Shown here piece by piece: positions 16,986-25,810 of a DNA stretch of 64,000 nucleotides. How positions within the stretch are numbered: the stretch's first letter is position 1; every line of letters starts with the position of its first letter. Where the stretch lies: NCBI RefSeq assembly GCF_000025185.1, contig NC_013720.1, forward strand, positions 1,860,001 through 1,924,000. The letters run 5' to 3'. The notes under the pieces were generated by a model. It was given only the letters and a program-made list of their open reading frames with translations. It ran no database searches and was not told the DNA's origin. The translations under genes and the position numbers were made by a program. The stretch comes from Pirellula staleyi DSM 6068. GTDB taxonomy: Bacteria > Planctomycetota > Planctomycetia > Pirellulales > Pirellulaceae.

Positions 16986-17903
16986 CTACTGCAAGTCGGC
17001 TGCCGAGAGGCTGATATTACAGGTGGGGCCAGTGTCGGCCAGAATCTGGCGAGCGATTTCGGTGTTCGCCGGCCCCAAGACCGAGAAGTGATCGGCGCCA
17101 CTAACTTGAATGCACGAGAGTTTGGTCCCCTCCGCTTTGCGTTCGAGCAGCGTGAGCGCGAGTGCATTCCCGTCCGCTCCTTCGATGGCAAAGGTGGGCG
17201 TGCTGAGCGATTTGAGCCAAAAAATCGGGGAGCGAATCGCCGACTCTTCCGTGTTGTGGTAGGCGAAAGGGAGATACTCGGGATCGTAGTACTGCACTTC
17301 ATGCACCGGCCCGAAAGCAAACGTTGCGCGGAACTTGCTGGTCGACTCGGCAACCACCAATGCGAGTGTGCCGCCAGTGCTATGACCTCCCAGATAGATC
17401 CGAGCGGGATCGACATAACTTTGCGTCGCCAGAAAATCGGCAGCTGCGATCACATCGTCCACTTCGCCAAAAAATCCTTCCCGCTGACCTGGGTTTGTAT
17501 TCCCACCACGAAGACTCGGGAACATCATCACGATCCCCGCTTGTCGATACGCAGAAGCGGACTGGTCGTCCTGCGGGTCGGCCGGAGACCACACATCGCC
17601 GATCGAATTGCAATCGCCCCCGGTTATCCAAATGATCGCCGGATGCTTTTTGCCGTCGAGTGGATCGGGAGTGATGTAGGCGGGAAGTTCACCCACCTTC
17701 GATGTGTAATTGATGAGCTGAAAAACATCCTGGGGAGGCTCCTCAACAGGTTGGCTTCCCATCGAACTCGTCGTGAGGGTGGTCTTGAATCCTTGCCGCG
17801 CCTCGGTGAGCGAAGCGTATTTTGCCGCGAAGGAACTTCCCGACGAGCCGCAGCCCGTGGCCGCAATCAGCACCAGCGCAGCGAGAATCACGACGTTTCG
17901 CAT
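16986..17903 (-). CDS. Alpha/beta-hydrolase lipoprotein
   Basis: A 305-residue predicted lipoprotein: MRNVVILAALVLIAATGCGS gives a lipobox ATGC with Cys18. The start was chosen for that signal; the longer frame upstream has none. The alpha/beta-hydrolase fold shows ITGGDCNS (oxyanion side, 93-100), the nucleophile elbow LGGHSTGGTLAL with Ser175, a candidate acid near Asp244 (EGADGNAL) and His272 in SGADHFSVLG. It resembles dienelactone-hydrolase or prolyl-oligopeptidase-like esterases; the substrate cannot be told. It is on the same strand as the DUF1552 operon upstream, separated by a hairpin at 18061-18096. Confidence 0.85.
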   Translation of the reverse strand: MRNVVILAALVLIAATGCGSSGSSFAAKYASLTEARQGFKTTLTTSSMGSQPVEEPPQDVFQLINYTSKVGELPAYITPDPLDGKKHPAIIWITGGDCNSIGDVWSPADPQDDQSASAYRQAGIVMMFPSLRGGNTNPGQREGFFGEVDDVIAAADFLATQSYVDPARIYLGGHSTGGTLALVVAESTSKFRATFAFGPVHEVQYYDPEYLPFAYHNTEESAIRSPIFWLKSLSTPTFAIEGADGNALALTLLERKAEGTKLSCIQVSGADHFSVLGPANTEIARQILADTGPTCNISLSAADLQ

Positions 17904-18060
17904 CGAACATGCCCTTGGAGAGAGGAGACCAGCAGCTGCGCGTGGATCGCGCGGTCTGCCGAGGGGTAAGGATATCCGCCCTCCAGAGTGTGTCAAATTT
18001 CGGAGTGGAAATGTTTCCCGGTGAGATCCGTTGCCAGCGATTCCCCACCCGCGCAGCAAA

Positions 18061-18096
18061 CAGCCGCTGGAGCGAAGTGAATCACTCCAGCGGCTG
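18061..18096 (-). terminator. Hairpin terminator of the DUF1592/DUF1552 operon
   Basis: Perfect 12-bp arms CAGCCGCTGGAG (18061-18072) and CTCCAGCGGCTG (18085-18096). It lies 80 bases downstream of the DUF1552 stop. The T run is short on the minus strand (TTTG) and longer on the plus strand (GTTTTT), so efficiency is uncertain. Confidence 0.65.
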
Positions 18097-18175
18097 AAAG
18101 TTTTTGGTCCGTCGTATCCCACAAATTGCACAGCGGATGGCGATTCACCGCGCACCATTCATGGAGCAGATATTC

Positions 18176-19522
18176 CTATGCTGTCAGGCCGGGCAAGTGG
18201 CCGGTGCTGTCGCCGAGGCTAGGGAGTCGAACATCCATGCGCTCGAGCATGCTGAGCCACAAGTTGTTCAGCGGCGTCTCTTTGGCATACTTGATGTGGC
18301 GACCAGTTTGGATCGTTCCACCACCCTTACCGAACAGCAGCACGGGCAGGTCGTCGTGGTTGTGGGCGTTGCCGTCGCTGTTGCCGCTGCCATAAGCAAT
18401 CATGCAGTGGTCGAGCAGCGTCCCACCAGCTTCTGGCACACTCTTCAGGCGGTCGATCAGGTAAGCGAGCTGCTGGACGTGGAATTCGTTGATCTGACGA
18501 ATCTTGTCCTTCTTGGCTTGCTCGTTGCCGTGGTGCGAAAGCTCGTGGTGACCTTCCGAAACACCGATGAACGGATACGACTTGTTGCTACCTTCGTTGG
18601 CCATCACGAAAGTCGAGACACGTGTCATGTCGGTTTGAAATGCGAGAACGAGCAGGTCGGCCATCAGCCGCAAATGCTCGGCATAGTCCTTCGGAATGCC
18701 ACTGGGCTTGGCCACGCCTTCAGGAACATCGATGGTCGGCATGTTCTTCGCGCGATCGATCCGCTGTTCGATTTCACGAACACTGGTGAAGTATTCGTCG
18801 AGCTTACGACGGTCGTACGAACCGAGCGACTGCGTGAGCTGCGAGGCATCGTCGCGCACAAAGTCGAGCACGCTCTTGCGGGCAGCATCTCGTTTGGCGC
18901 GATTTTCGTCGCCGCTCGAGCTGAACATCCGTTCGAACACCAGCTTCGGATCGACTTCCTTCGGCAGCGGCTGCGTGGCACTCTTCCAAGCCATGGTGCT
19001 GCTATACACACAGCTGTAGCCCGAGTCGCAGTTGCCAGCCATCGCGCCTGCTTCACAGCCGAGTTCGAGCGAAGGCAAACGGGTTTGATCACCGATGCGA
19101 GAAGCAGCGACTTGATCGACCGAAACACCAGCACGAATCTCGTTGCCGTCGGTCTTCTTGGGCTGACAGCCGGTGAGGAACGCCGACAGGGCGCGAGCGT
19201 GATCGCCACCGCCGTCGCCATTGGCGCGGGCTTTGTCGGCAGTGAGCCCCGTCAGCACCAGCATCTCGCTTCGATGCTTTTCGAGATGCTTCAGGATGGT
19301 TGGCATCTCGTAGTTGGTGCCTTCTTCCTTCGGCGTCCAGTCGGCCATGTTGATGCCGTTGGGAACGTAGATGAAGGCCATGCGATTGGGAGCAACAGCG
19401 CCACCTTCAGCAGCGGTGGCCCACGACGTGAGCGGTCCCATTGCTTCGAGCCATGGAAGCGCCATCGCGGTGCCAAGACCACGGAGTACAGTGCGTCGCG
19501 AAATCATGTGCGAGGCGTTCAT
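18176..19522 (-). CDS. DUF1552 protein, Tat-exported
   Basis: A 448-residue member of DUF1552, a family abundant in planctomycetes and of unknown biochemical role. The N terminus carries a twin-arginine signal (SRRTVLRGLG, then hydrophobic MALPWLEAM), so it is probably folded before export. Family features include AFIYVPNGINMADWTP near 50, the ARALSAFLTGC segment, SVDQVAASRIG, and a late YGSGNSDGNAHNHDDLPVLLFG that resembles sulfatase-like DUF1501 relatives and could bind metal (His-Asn-His-Asp). GGAAAGGAAA lies 8 bases before the ATG at 19522, which decides the start over an internal ATG five codons on. The start overlaps the stop of the DUF1592 gene as ATGA, indicating translational coupling. 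Confidence 0.95.
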   Translation of the reverse strand: MNASHMISRRTVLRGLGTAMALPWLEAMGPLTSWATAAEGGAVAPNRMAFIYVPNGINMADWTPKEEGTNYEMPTILKHLEKHRSEMLVLTGLTADKARANGDGGGDHARALSAFLTGCQPKKTDGNEIRAGVSVDQVAASRIGDQTRLPSLELGCEAGAMAGNCDSGYSCVYSSTMAWKSATQPLPKEVDPKLVFERMFSSSGDENRAKRDAARKSVLDFVRDDASQLTQSLGSYDRRKLDEYFTSVREIEQRIDRAKNMPTIDVPEGVAKPSGIPKDYAEHLRLMADLLVLAFQTDMTRVSTFVMANEGSNKSYPFIGVSEGHHELSHHGNEQAKKDKIRQINEFHVQQLAYLIDRLKSVPEAGGTLLDHCMIAYGSGNSDGNAHNHDDLPVLLFGKGGGTIQTGRHIKYAKETPLNNLWLSMLERMDVRLPSLGDSTGHLPGLTA

Positions 19523-21972
19523 GGCTGAGTTTCCTTTCCCCGACGAAGCATAAAGGGATCGCTGCGGACAATGCCGAGCACGAGGTGCGAAAATCGATCT
19601 TCACCGGCCGGCATGCTCTCGACGATCTGCCGAACCGCTGGTTTGTCGTAGTATTCCAGACCACGCCCGGTGGCGTAGGTCAGCAACTTCTCCGTCAGTG
19701 CTTTGCGAACTTGCGGAGCTTTGGTTTTGAGGATCTCTTTGAGTTCCGCTGGGCCATTGAATTTGCGACCATCGGGGAGCACGCCGCTGGCATCGACGTA
19801 GTCAGACCCATCGGTTTTGCGAAACGCGCCAACCGCATCGAAGTTCTCGAACGCGAACCCGAGTGGATCCATTCTCGCATGGCAGCTGGCACAAGCAATG
19901 TTTTCGCGATGCTGTTCGAGACGTTGACGGAGCGTGCCGGTTAGTGCGGCTCCTTCTTTGTCGAGTTCTGGCACGTTCGGTGGCGGTGGTGGTGGCGGCG
20001 TTCCGAGGATTTGTTCGAGAACCCAGCGGCCCCGTTTCACAGGACTGGTGCGTGTGGGATTGCTGGTGACAGTGAGCACGCTCGCCTGAGTGAGCAGCCC
20101 GCCTCGGTGGCTATCGGGCCCGAGCATCACCTTCTGAAACTCGCGACCACGCAGCTGCTGACCACCTTCGCGACGAGGCTTGGTTTCCCAGGTGTTTCCC
20201 ATCGTGTCGATGATGCCATAGTGACGGGCAAGTCGCTCGTTGAGGAACGTGTAGTCGGCGTCGATCAGCTCCAGGATGCTCCGGTCGTTTTGAATGATCT
20301 CGCGGAGGAACAACTTGGTTTCCTCGACCATCGACGCTTTCAGGCGATCATCGAAGTTCGGGAACTTTTCGGGGTCGGGAGTGATTTGCGTGATCCGCTG
20401 CAGCTGCAACCATTGCAGGGCAAAGTTATCGACGAGTGCTTGCGATTTGGGATCTTTGAGCATTCGCCGGACTTGGTTATCGAGGTCGTCGACCAAACGA
20501 TTTTGGCTAGCAAGCGCGAACAACTCATCGTCCGGCATGCTGCTCCAAAGGAAGTACGACAAGCGGCTCGCTAGTTGATACTGATCGATCGCGTGGACGT
20601 TGGGATTTTCGGGATCGTAGTCGGGTTCGGTACGGAACAAAAACTTGGGACTGCAGAGCACGACTTGCACGCCGCGCTGCATAGCCGCTTCCCATTTCAG
20701 CTGCTCGCTCGACTGCACACTCGCCACGTATTTCACATGCTTTTCGATTTCGTCGGCGGTCGGTTTGCGGCGAAAGGCGCGGGCCAAAAAGCGAGTGAAG
20801 ACTTCGCGGCTTTTGGCTTCGTCATCCGCCGCTGTGGTCGCCAGGAGTTCGCGATGGGTCCGCGGACGCGTATCCATCGGCCCTTCGAGGTTGAACCATT
20901 CGATATGCAACGTGACGTGCGGCTGTCCATCGCCTGGCTTCACCAGGGCCACAGCCATCCGCTCGATGCCCGCCATCGGTGGAATGGTGAACTCGAGGTT
21001 CTGCGCTTCTTTTTGTTCGCGAGCGGTCACCTCTTGGCGAGCGATCACGCGGAACGGTCGCAGCCCACTCAGGGCAGCGCCGGCGAGATCGGCAATGTCG
21101 CCATCGCCAGCGGGGGAGACGATGTCTTTGCCACATGCCAGAATCGCGACCGTTACTTTTTGTTCTTTGGGGGCCGATGTGTAGCAGCGAATGCGAAAGC
21201 GATACTCGCCGTCGGCATCCATCATGTAGCTCGTGAAAAACGGCCCGGTTTCGATTCCCGATTCCTTCGGCTCGCTCGTCATCGGGCGATATTGGCTTTG
21301 AGGGACCGTGCTCCCGGCTGGCTCGACATACTTGCACGAGAGGAACCGGTTCGGACGCTGCGGTGCCTCGGGGGTGATGATGCGGCTCGACACGCTTTCA
21401 GCAGCGGCGAGATAGCGCTCCATCAGGACGGGCGAGACGGTAAGGACATCACCGATGTTGTCAAAGCCGTGTCCCACATCGTCGGAAGGGAAGTCGTCGG
21501 CGGGGCGGAGATCGACCCCGAAGAGGTCGCGAATCGTGTTGTTGTATTCCACGCGGTTGAGGCGTCGCACCGTCACCCGACCAGGATCGCGCGGGGATGT
21601 TTTGTCGACGTGATCGAAAATCGCTTGCACCACCGAGGTGAACTTTTCGACGTCGGCTGCGGGTGGTTGCGGCTGATCGCTCGGGGGCATCGAGCCACTG
21701 CTGACGAGTTCCAGCACCTTCTCCCAGTGCTCGCGGTCGGGAACGATCGCTTTGGCTTCCGCGAACGTGGTGAGCGTAAGGCCCGCTTGGGGCTCTTCTT
21801 TGTCGTGGCAGTCGGCGCAATGTTTGGAAACGAACGGCGTGACGTCGCGCGTAAACTTTTCCGCTAATTCCGCAGGTAAATCAACAGCTGCCGATGCTTG
21901 TGAAACAAGCGAAGCGATCGCCAGAAGCGAGGCATGAGCGCAGCAGAGAGTTGTGAACCAGCGAAAATGCAT
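19519..21972 (-). CDS. DUF1592 multi-domain protein with heme c motif
   Basis: An 817-residue exported protein typical of planctomycetes. Order of parts: signal peptide (about 1-28), planctomycete cytochrome-type domain with CADCH at 52-56, DUF1587 ([19 protein letters not shown]), a carbohydrate-binding-like region, DUF1595 ([18 protein letters not shown]), DUF1592 ([19 protein letters not shown]), DUF1588 ([19 protein letters not shown] and [12 protein letters not shown] from 694) and DUF1585 ([20 protein letters not shown]). The CADCH and CASCH motifs could each bind heme c covalently. The family is suspected to act in oxidative attack on, or electron transfer linked to, complex polysaccharides; this is not proven. 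It is the first gene of a two-gene operon with DUF1552 and the pair recurs in many planctomycetes. Confidence 0.95.
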   Translation of the reverse strand: MHFRWFTTLCCAHASLLAIASLVSQASAAVDLPAELAEKFTRDVTPFVSKHCADCHDKEEPQAGLTLTTFAEAKAIVPDREHWEKVLELVSSGSMPPSDQPQPPAADVEKFTSVVQAIFDHVDKTSPRDPGRVTVRRLNRVEYNNTIRDLFGVDLRPADDFPSDDVGHGFDNIGDVLTVSPVLMERYLAAAESVSSRIITPEAPQRPNRFLSCKYVEPAGSTVPQSQYRPMTSEPKESGIETGPFFTSYMMDADGEYRFRIRCYTSAPKEQKVTVAILACGKDIVSPAGDGDIADLAGAALSGLRPFRVIARQEVTAREQKEAQNLEFTIPPMAGIERMAVALVKPGDGQPHVTLHIEWFNLEGPMDTRPRTHRELLATTAADDEAKSREVFTRFLARAFRRKPTADEIEKHVKYVASVQSSEQLKWEAAMQRGVQVVLCSPKFLFRTEPDYDPENPNVHAIDQYQLASRLSYFLWSSMPDDELFALASQNRLVDDLDNQVRRMLKDPKSQALVDNFALQWLQLQRITQITPDPEKFPNFDDRLKASMVEETKLFLREIIQNDRSILELIDADYTFLNERLARHYGIIDTMGNTWETKPRREGGQQLRGREFQKVMLGPDSHRGGLLTQASVLTVTSNPTRTSPVKRGRWVLEQILGTPPPPPPPNVPELDKEGAALTGTLRQRLEQHRENIACASCHARMDPLGFAFENFDAVGAFRKTDGSDYVDASGVLPDGRKFNGPAELKEILKTKAPQVRKALTEKLLTYATGRGLEYYDKPAVRQIVESMPAGEDRFSHLVLGIVRSDPFMLRRGKETQP

Positions 21973-22292
21973 AGCGGCAGTCCGAGGGCGGGATGGAAGG
22001 AAATGCCGAACGGGGAGGGCCAGTCGGGTGGGACGCGGGAGCGGAGGCCCTAACTAACCCTACATGGTCGCCAATCCTCCGCAGCGTAACAAGACCTTTG
22101 CATCAATATCGACCGATTTTTGGGAAAATGGCCACCCGAATCGTTCGGGTGCGAACTTCTGGCCGCCCGGAGGCTCTGTGAAGGGTGATTGGAGTGCCGC
22201 AAACGGTCCCTGAACTTCGTAGCGATGAAGCCTCACGCGAGTCGCTCCAGTCGCTGCTAGCACCTTCCTGCAAGCGATGATCGCAAGCCTTT
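21973..22292. other. Upstream region of the DUF1592 operon, no gene seen
   Basis: The region should hold the minus-strand promoter for the DUF1592-DUF1552 operon and any promoter for the plus-strand frames that follow. No repeat, RNA or terminator was recognised. Confidence 0.4.
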
Positions 22293-22649
22293 ATGAGCTC
22301 TGCCTTTCGAGCACTGATGCCGCCCCCTGCTCTGCCGCTAAAACGCGGAAATGAAGCAGTCGCGCTGGTGCCGAACCTGGCCTGCTGCGTCGCCATCGAC
22401 ACTTTGGCTCCCCTGGTGAGCCCACCTCCCGCGGTTAGCGTCCACGCGGTTCCCAAAACACCCTTGCGTGCGGTCGTTGCGGTTAAGCCGCATCAACCAC
22501 CTCAGCAAGCGGTCGCTCAAGTTCCGCTGGTCGTTCAAGCCGTGTCGATTTCTCTCCCAGGTCCATCCAAAGTGCGGCAGTCCGTATGTTTCAGCTCTTC
22601 ACCCAATTCAGTTCTCGCCGAAGCAGCCGCTTCGATCTGTTTCCTGTAG
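22293..22649 (+). CDS. Possible small protein, Ala/Val/Pro-rich (doubtful)
   Basis: A 118-residue frame whose codons are mostly G/C-ending up to about base 22585, as in real genes here. The product is rich in Ala, Val and Pro (PPPALPLKRG, KTPLRAVVAVKPHQPPQQAVAQ) with no recognisable domain or signal peptide. Its last 64 bases overlap the frame starting at 22586. Either it is a real small gene, or it and the next frame are parts of one older gene separated by a frameshift. No clear ribosome-binding site is seen. Confidence 0.3.
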   Translation: MSSAFRALMPPPALPLKRGNEAVALVPNLACCVAIDTLAPLVSPPPAVSVHAVPKTPLRAVVAVKPHQPPQQAVAQVPLVVQAVSISLPGPSKVRQSVCFSSSPNSVLAEAAASICFL

Positions 22650-23221
22650 CCTGCTGCTATCTTCTTTTCTCGCTGGTGCTGATCCTCTGGGAACAGACGC
22701 TCGTATGGAACTTAAGGAGCCGCGAGAACCTACAAACGATCTCGGAGAAGCAGAACTCGCCAGAATCGAACCCCGACAACTCCCTCTGTAGTGTCGCATC
22801 CAGTTCATCTAGCTTCCTCGAGTTCACGCCTCTTGGCCCAGCCACTCCCCTCCCCTTCTTTCGCGACGATCTCGAAAAATTATCCTGGCGTGCGGTTGAC
22901 CGTCAGGAGACCGGTGAGATCCTCTTGGCGATTCATCATGCGGAATGGATCGTGCCGCTCAGTGGCGAGGATCGCCCGCCCCTCTATCGGCTTCTGCTGC
23001 GGATGCGTAAAGCGGGTGATTGTTCGGCGGGCGATTTGCTGGCGATCTGCGAACTAAAGAGGGTGCGCGATCGGCTGCTGCTGCGGGTGCAGCTTCTTCC
23101 CGCTGGATGTACGAATCCCAATCTCGCGACAGTTGTCGATGGCACATCGCTCGTACCAATCCTGGGCAAGCTCGATCAGGAGTTCGCAGCGACTTACTTC
23201 CGCTCCAGTCGCCGGGAGTGA
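22586..23221 (+). CDS. Protein of unknown function with an N-terminal membrane anchor
   Basis: A 211-residue protein. The N terminus is basic (SRRSSRF) followed by one transmembrane segment (DLFPVACCYLLFSLVLILW), then a soluble part without a recognised domain. The C-terminal half (LPFFRDDLEKLSWRAVDRQE through ICELKRVRDRLLLRVQLLP) is amphipathic and has ordinary chromosomal codon use. It lies 111 bases ahead of the FAD oxidoreductase on the same strand. The start is uncertain because the preceding frame overlaps. I cannot suggest a function. Confidence 0.55.
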   Translation: MFQLFTQFSSRRSSRFDLFPVACCYLLFSLVLILWEQTLVWNLRSRENLQTISEKQNSPESNPDNSLCSVASSSSSFLEFTPLGPATPLPFFRDDLEKLSWRAVDRQETGEILLAIHHAEWIVPLSGEDRPPLYRLLLRMRKAGDCSAGDLLAICELKRVRDRLLLRVQLLPAGCTNPNLATVVDGTSLVPILGKLDQEFAATYFRSSRRE

Positions 23222-23332
23222 CGCCAAGAGTGAAGTGGCCCGTCGCGGCTCGAAAAAATGGGTCCCCAGGAAGTGTACAGCAGGTTAAACTGTGAGTTCT
23301 CTCCCGCCTCTTGCTTTAAGGGTGAACTTCCC

Positions 23333-25696
23333 ATGTTTCGCCAGTTAATCGTCGCCGCTTTCCTGATCGCTGGTCTCCCCGCGATTGCCGCTGCTCAGCA
23401 TATTTTTGTCGAAGCCGAGCAATTCACCGAGCTCGGGGGCTGGGATGTCGACCAGCAATCGATGGATCAAATGGGCTCCCCTTATCTGCTGGCTCATGGA
23501 CTCGGCGTGCCGGTAAAAGATGCCGTGACTGCTGTGAAAGTGAAAGAGCCCGGGACCTACCAAGTTTGGGTTCGCACACGCGACTGGGTCGCTCCTTGGA
23601 AAGTGCCTGGAGCACCTGGCAAGTTTCAGCTGCTCATCAATGGCAAAGCACTCACCGAAACGTTTGGTACCAAAGGTGCCGAGTGGCATTGGCACGACGG
23701 TGGCAAGGTGGAACTTCGCGAGGGGTTTACGCTCGCGCTCGACGACCTGACAGGTTTTGAAGGACGCTGCGATGCGATCTGTTTTTCGAAAGACCTCAGC
23801 TTTACGCCACCCAACAAAGAACCAGAGATGACGGCGTTTCGCCGCGAGCAAATGGGGCTGCAAGGTCCGCCGAAAGATGCTGGCTCTTTCGATTTGGTGG
23901 TGGTGGGTGGAGGTGTCGCCGGAACATCGGCTGCGGTTTCAGCCGCTCGCAATGGACTTAAAGTCGCTCTCATTCAAGACCGTCCGGTGCTGGGTGGCAA
24001 TGCGAGCAGCGAAGTGCGCGTGTGGCCTGAAGGTCATACGCGTCAAAAGCCGTTCCCACGCATTGGCGATATCGTCGAAGAGCTGTGCCCGCCGCGCAAG
24101 GCTGGTTCGGGAAATGCCAAAGGGAAAGATGTGTACGACGATCAACGCAAACTGGATGTCGTGCTCGCTGAGCCGAACATCACGCTGCTGCTCGAGTACC
24201 GTGTGAATGTGGTCGAAACCGACAACCACACGATCGTCGCCGTGCAAGCTCAGCACATTCGCTCCGCCGAGCGCATCAAAGTGCAAGGGAAACTCTTCGC
24301 CGACTGCACGGGTGATGCCACTGTCGGATTTCTCGCTGGTGCTGATTTCGAAGTCTCGCACGAAGGGAACATGGGAGCGAGCAATCTGTGGAACGTTCTC
24401 GATCAGGCCGATAAGAATCAAGTGCTGCACTGCGAATGCAAGGACAAAGATGTCCTCACGGTTCTCGCGGAAGCTGGCAACATTGTGGCACCATTTCCAC
24501 GGCTGCCGTGGGCGCTTGATCTGAAAGATAAACCGTTCCCGGGGCGTCAGTCGTACAAAGGTCAGTGGGCCAATACGCCGATTGCCAATCTCGGCGGCTG
24601 GTTTTGGGAATCGGGGTTCGACAAAGATCCGATCAACGACATCGAGCGCATTCGCGACCTCAACATGCGTGCGATGTACGGTGCGTGGGACGCGCTCAAG
24701 AACGTCGATCAGATGTATCCCAACCATCGTCTCGGCTGGAGCGCTTTCATCGCGGGCAAACGCGAATCACGCCGCTTAGTGGGAGACGTCATGCTGAAAG
24801 CCGACGATTTCCGCAACGGCACCGAGTGGCCCGATCCGGCCTTTCCTAACACCTGGCACATCGATATCCATGTCCCGCATCCATCGTTCAGCAAAGATCT
24901 GAAGGGAGAGGAGTTCATCTCCGAAGCGACGACCGGCGCGAAGTATAGCTACAAGGGTCCTTACTGGGCTCCGTATCGCACGCTCTACAGCCGCAACATC
25001 AAGAACCTGTTCATGGCAGGTCGCGATATCAGTGTCGAGCGCGAAGCGATCGGCCCGATCCGCGTGATGCGCACTTGCGGCATGATGGGCGAAGTGGTGG
25101 GAAAAGCAGCTTGGATTTGTGTCGCGGAAGAGACGACACCCCGTGGCGTTTATGAAAATCACCTCAGCAAGCTCAAAGAATTGATGCAAGAGCCTGGTGC
25201 CAAACGTCGCGCGACGCTCGATGGCGAACTTCAATTCCCGGCAGGTTATGTCGACGTGAAGCCTGCGCCAAAGGGGCTCGATCCCGCGAAGCTCGAAGGG
25301 ATCATCATCGACGACGAAGCGTCGGAGATGAAAGGGAACTGGAGCGACAACGGCAGCCTGCCAGGTTTTGTGGGGGAGAACTATCACTACTCGACCGACC
25401 CCAAAGCCTCGGCTCGGTTTCCTTTCTCCGTCACTCGCGCGGGGAATTACGAAGTCCGTATCGCTTGGATTGCGCACGAGAATCGTGCGAAGCAAGCCAA
25501 GCTCGAGATCGAAACTGCCGAGGGGCGGAAGATGGTGGTGATCGATCAAACCCAAGCGCCGACGGGTGCCAATGGATTTCAGTCGGTGGGGACATTTCGG
25601 TTTGATCTCACCAAGAACTACGCCGTGAACTTCATCGTGGCGGGTGCCCAAGGAAACGTGCACATCGACGCGATTCAGCTCGTCCCGGCAAAGTAG
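23333..25696 (+). CDS. Exported FAD-dependent oxidoreductase with golvesin-like C-terminal domain
   Basis: A 787-residue protein. The start MFRQLIVAAFLIAG gives a signal peptide ending AAAQ; 25 residues of open frame upstream were rejected. Parts in order: an N-terminal beta-rich domain (EAEQFTELGGWDVDQQ, VWVRTRDWVAPW) of carbohydrate-binding style; an FAD_oxidored domain with dinucleotide motif VVVGGGVAGTSAA followed by GGNASSEVRVWPEG; LFADCTGDATVGFLAGADFE, the usual second FAD contact; and NLFMAGRDISVE near the end of that domain. The last 130 residues (from about GIIIDDEASEMKGNW) match golvesin/xanthan-lyase-type domains. Such proteins are common in planctomycetes with polysaccharide-degrading equipment. 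Substrate is unknown. The Gly-rich motif is intact, so FAD binding is expected. Confidence 0.92.
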   Translation: MFRQLIVAAFLIAGLPAIAAAQHIFVEAEQFTELGGWDVDQQSMDQMGSPYLLAHGLGVPVKDAVTAVKVKEPGTYQVWVRTRDWVAPWKVPGAPGKFQLLINGKALTETFGTKGAEWHWHDGGKVELREGFTLALDDLTGFEGRCDAICFSKDLSFTPPNKEPEMTAFRREQMGLQGPPKDAGSFDLVVVGGGVAGTSAAVSAARNGLKVALIQDRPVLGGNASSEVRVWPEGHTRQKPFPRIGDIVEELCPPRKAGSGNAKGKDVYDDQRKLDVVLAEPNITLLLEYRVNVVETDNHTIVAVQAQHIRSAERIKVQGKLFADCTGDATVGFLAGADFEVSHEGNMGASNLWNVLDQADKNQVLHCECKDKDVLTVLAEAGNIVAPFPRLPWALDLKDKPFPGRQSYKGQWANTPIANLGGWFWESGFDKDPINDIERIRDLNMRAMYGAWDALKNVDQMYPNHRLGWSAFIAGKRESRRLVGDVMLKADDFRNGTEWPDPAFPNTWHIDIHVPHPSFSKDLKGEEFISEATTGAKYSYKGPYWAPYRTLYSRNIKNLFMAGRDISVEREAIGPIRVMRTCGMMGEVVGKAAWICVAEETTPRGVYENHLSKLKELMQEPGAKRRATLDGELQFPAGYVDVKPAPKGLDPAKLEGIIIDDEASEMKGNWSDNGSLPGFVGENYHYSTDPKASARFPFSVTRAGNYEVRIAWIAHENRAKQAKLEIETAEGRKMVVIDQTQAPTGANGFQSVGTFRFDLTKNYAVNFIVAGAQGNVHIDAIQLVPAK

Positions 25697-25727
25697 CGGA
25701 GCGTTTGCTGAATTCGAGCACATCCTC

Positions 25728-25800
25728 AAGAAACGATCGCAGCCTTGTTAGTGAGTAAGCTCGGCTAACAAGGCTGCTGTTTTTTATGATCGTTTCTTCA
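25728..25800. terminator. Bidirectional terminator
   Basis: Core arms GCAGCCTTGTTAG (25739-25751) and CTAACAAGGCTGC (25765-25777) are perfect over 13 bp and followed by TGTTTTTTATG. Outer segments AAGAAACGATC and GATCGTTTCTT can extend the stem around the T run. It lies between convergent genes ending at 25696 (+) and 25811 (-). Confidence 0.9.
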
Positions 25801-25810
25801 GCGTTTTGCG

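Noticed and set aside
20575-21867. A 430-residue plus-strand frame
   Set aside because: It lies opposite the DUF1592 gene, whose domains are unambiguous.
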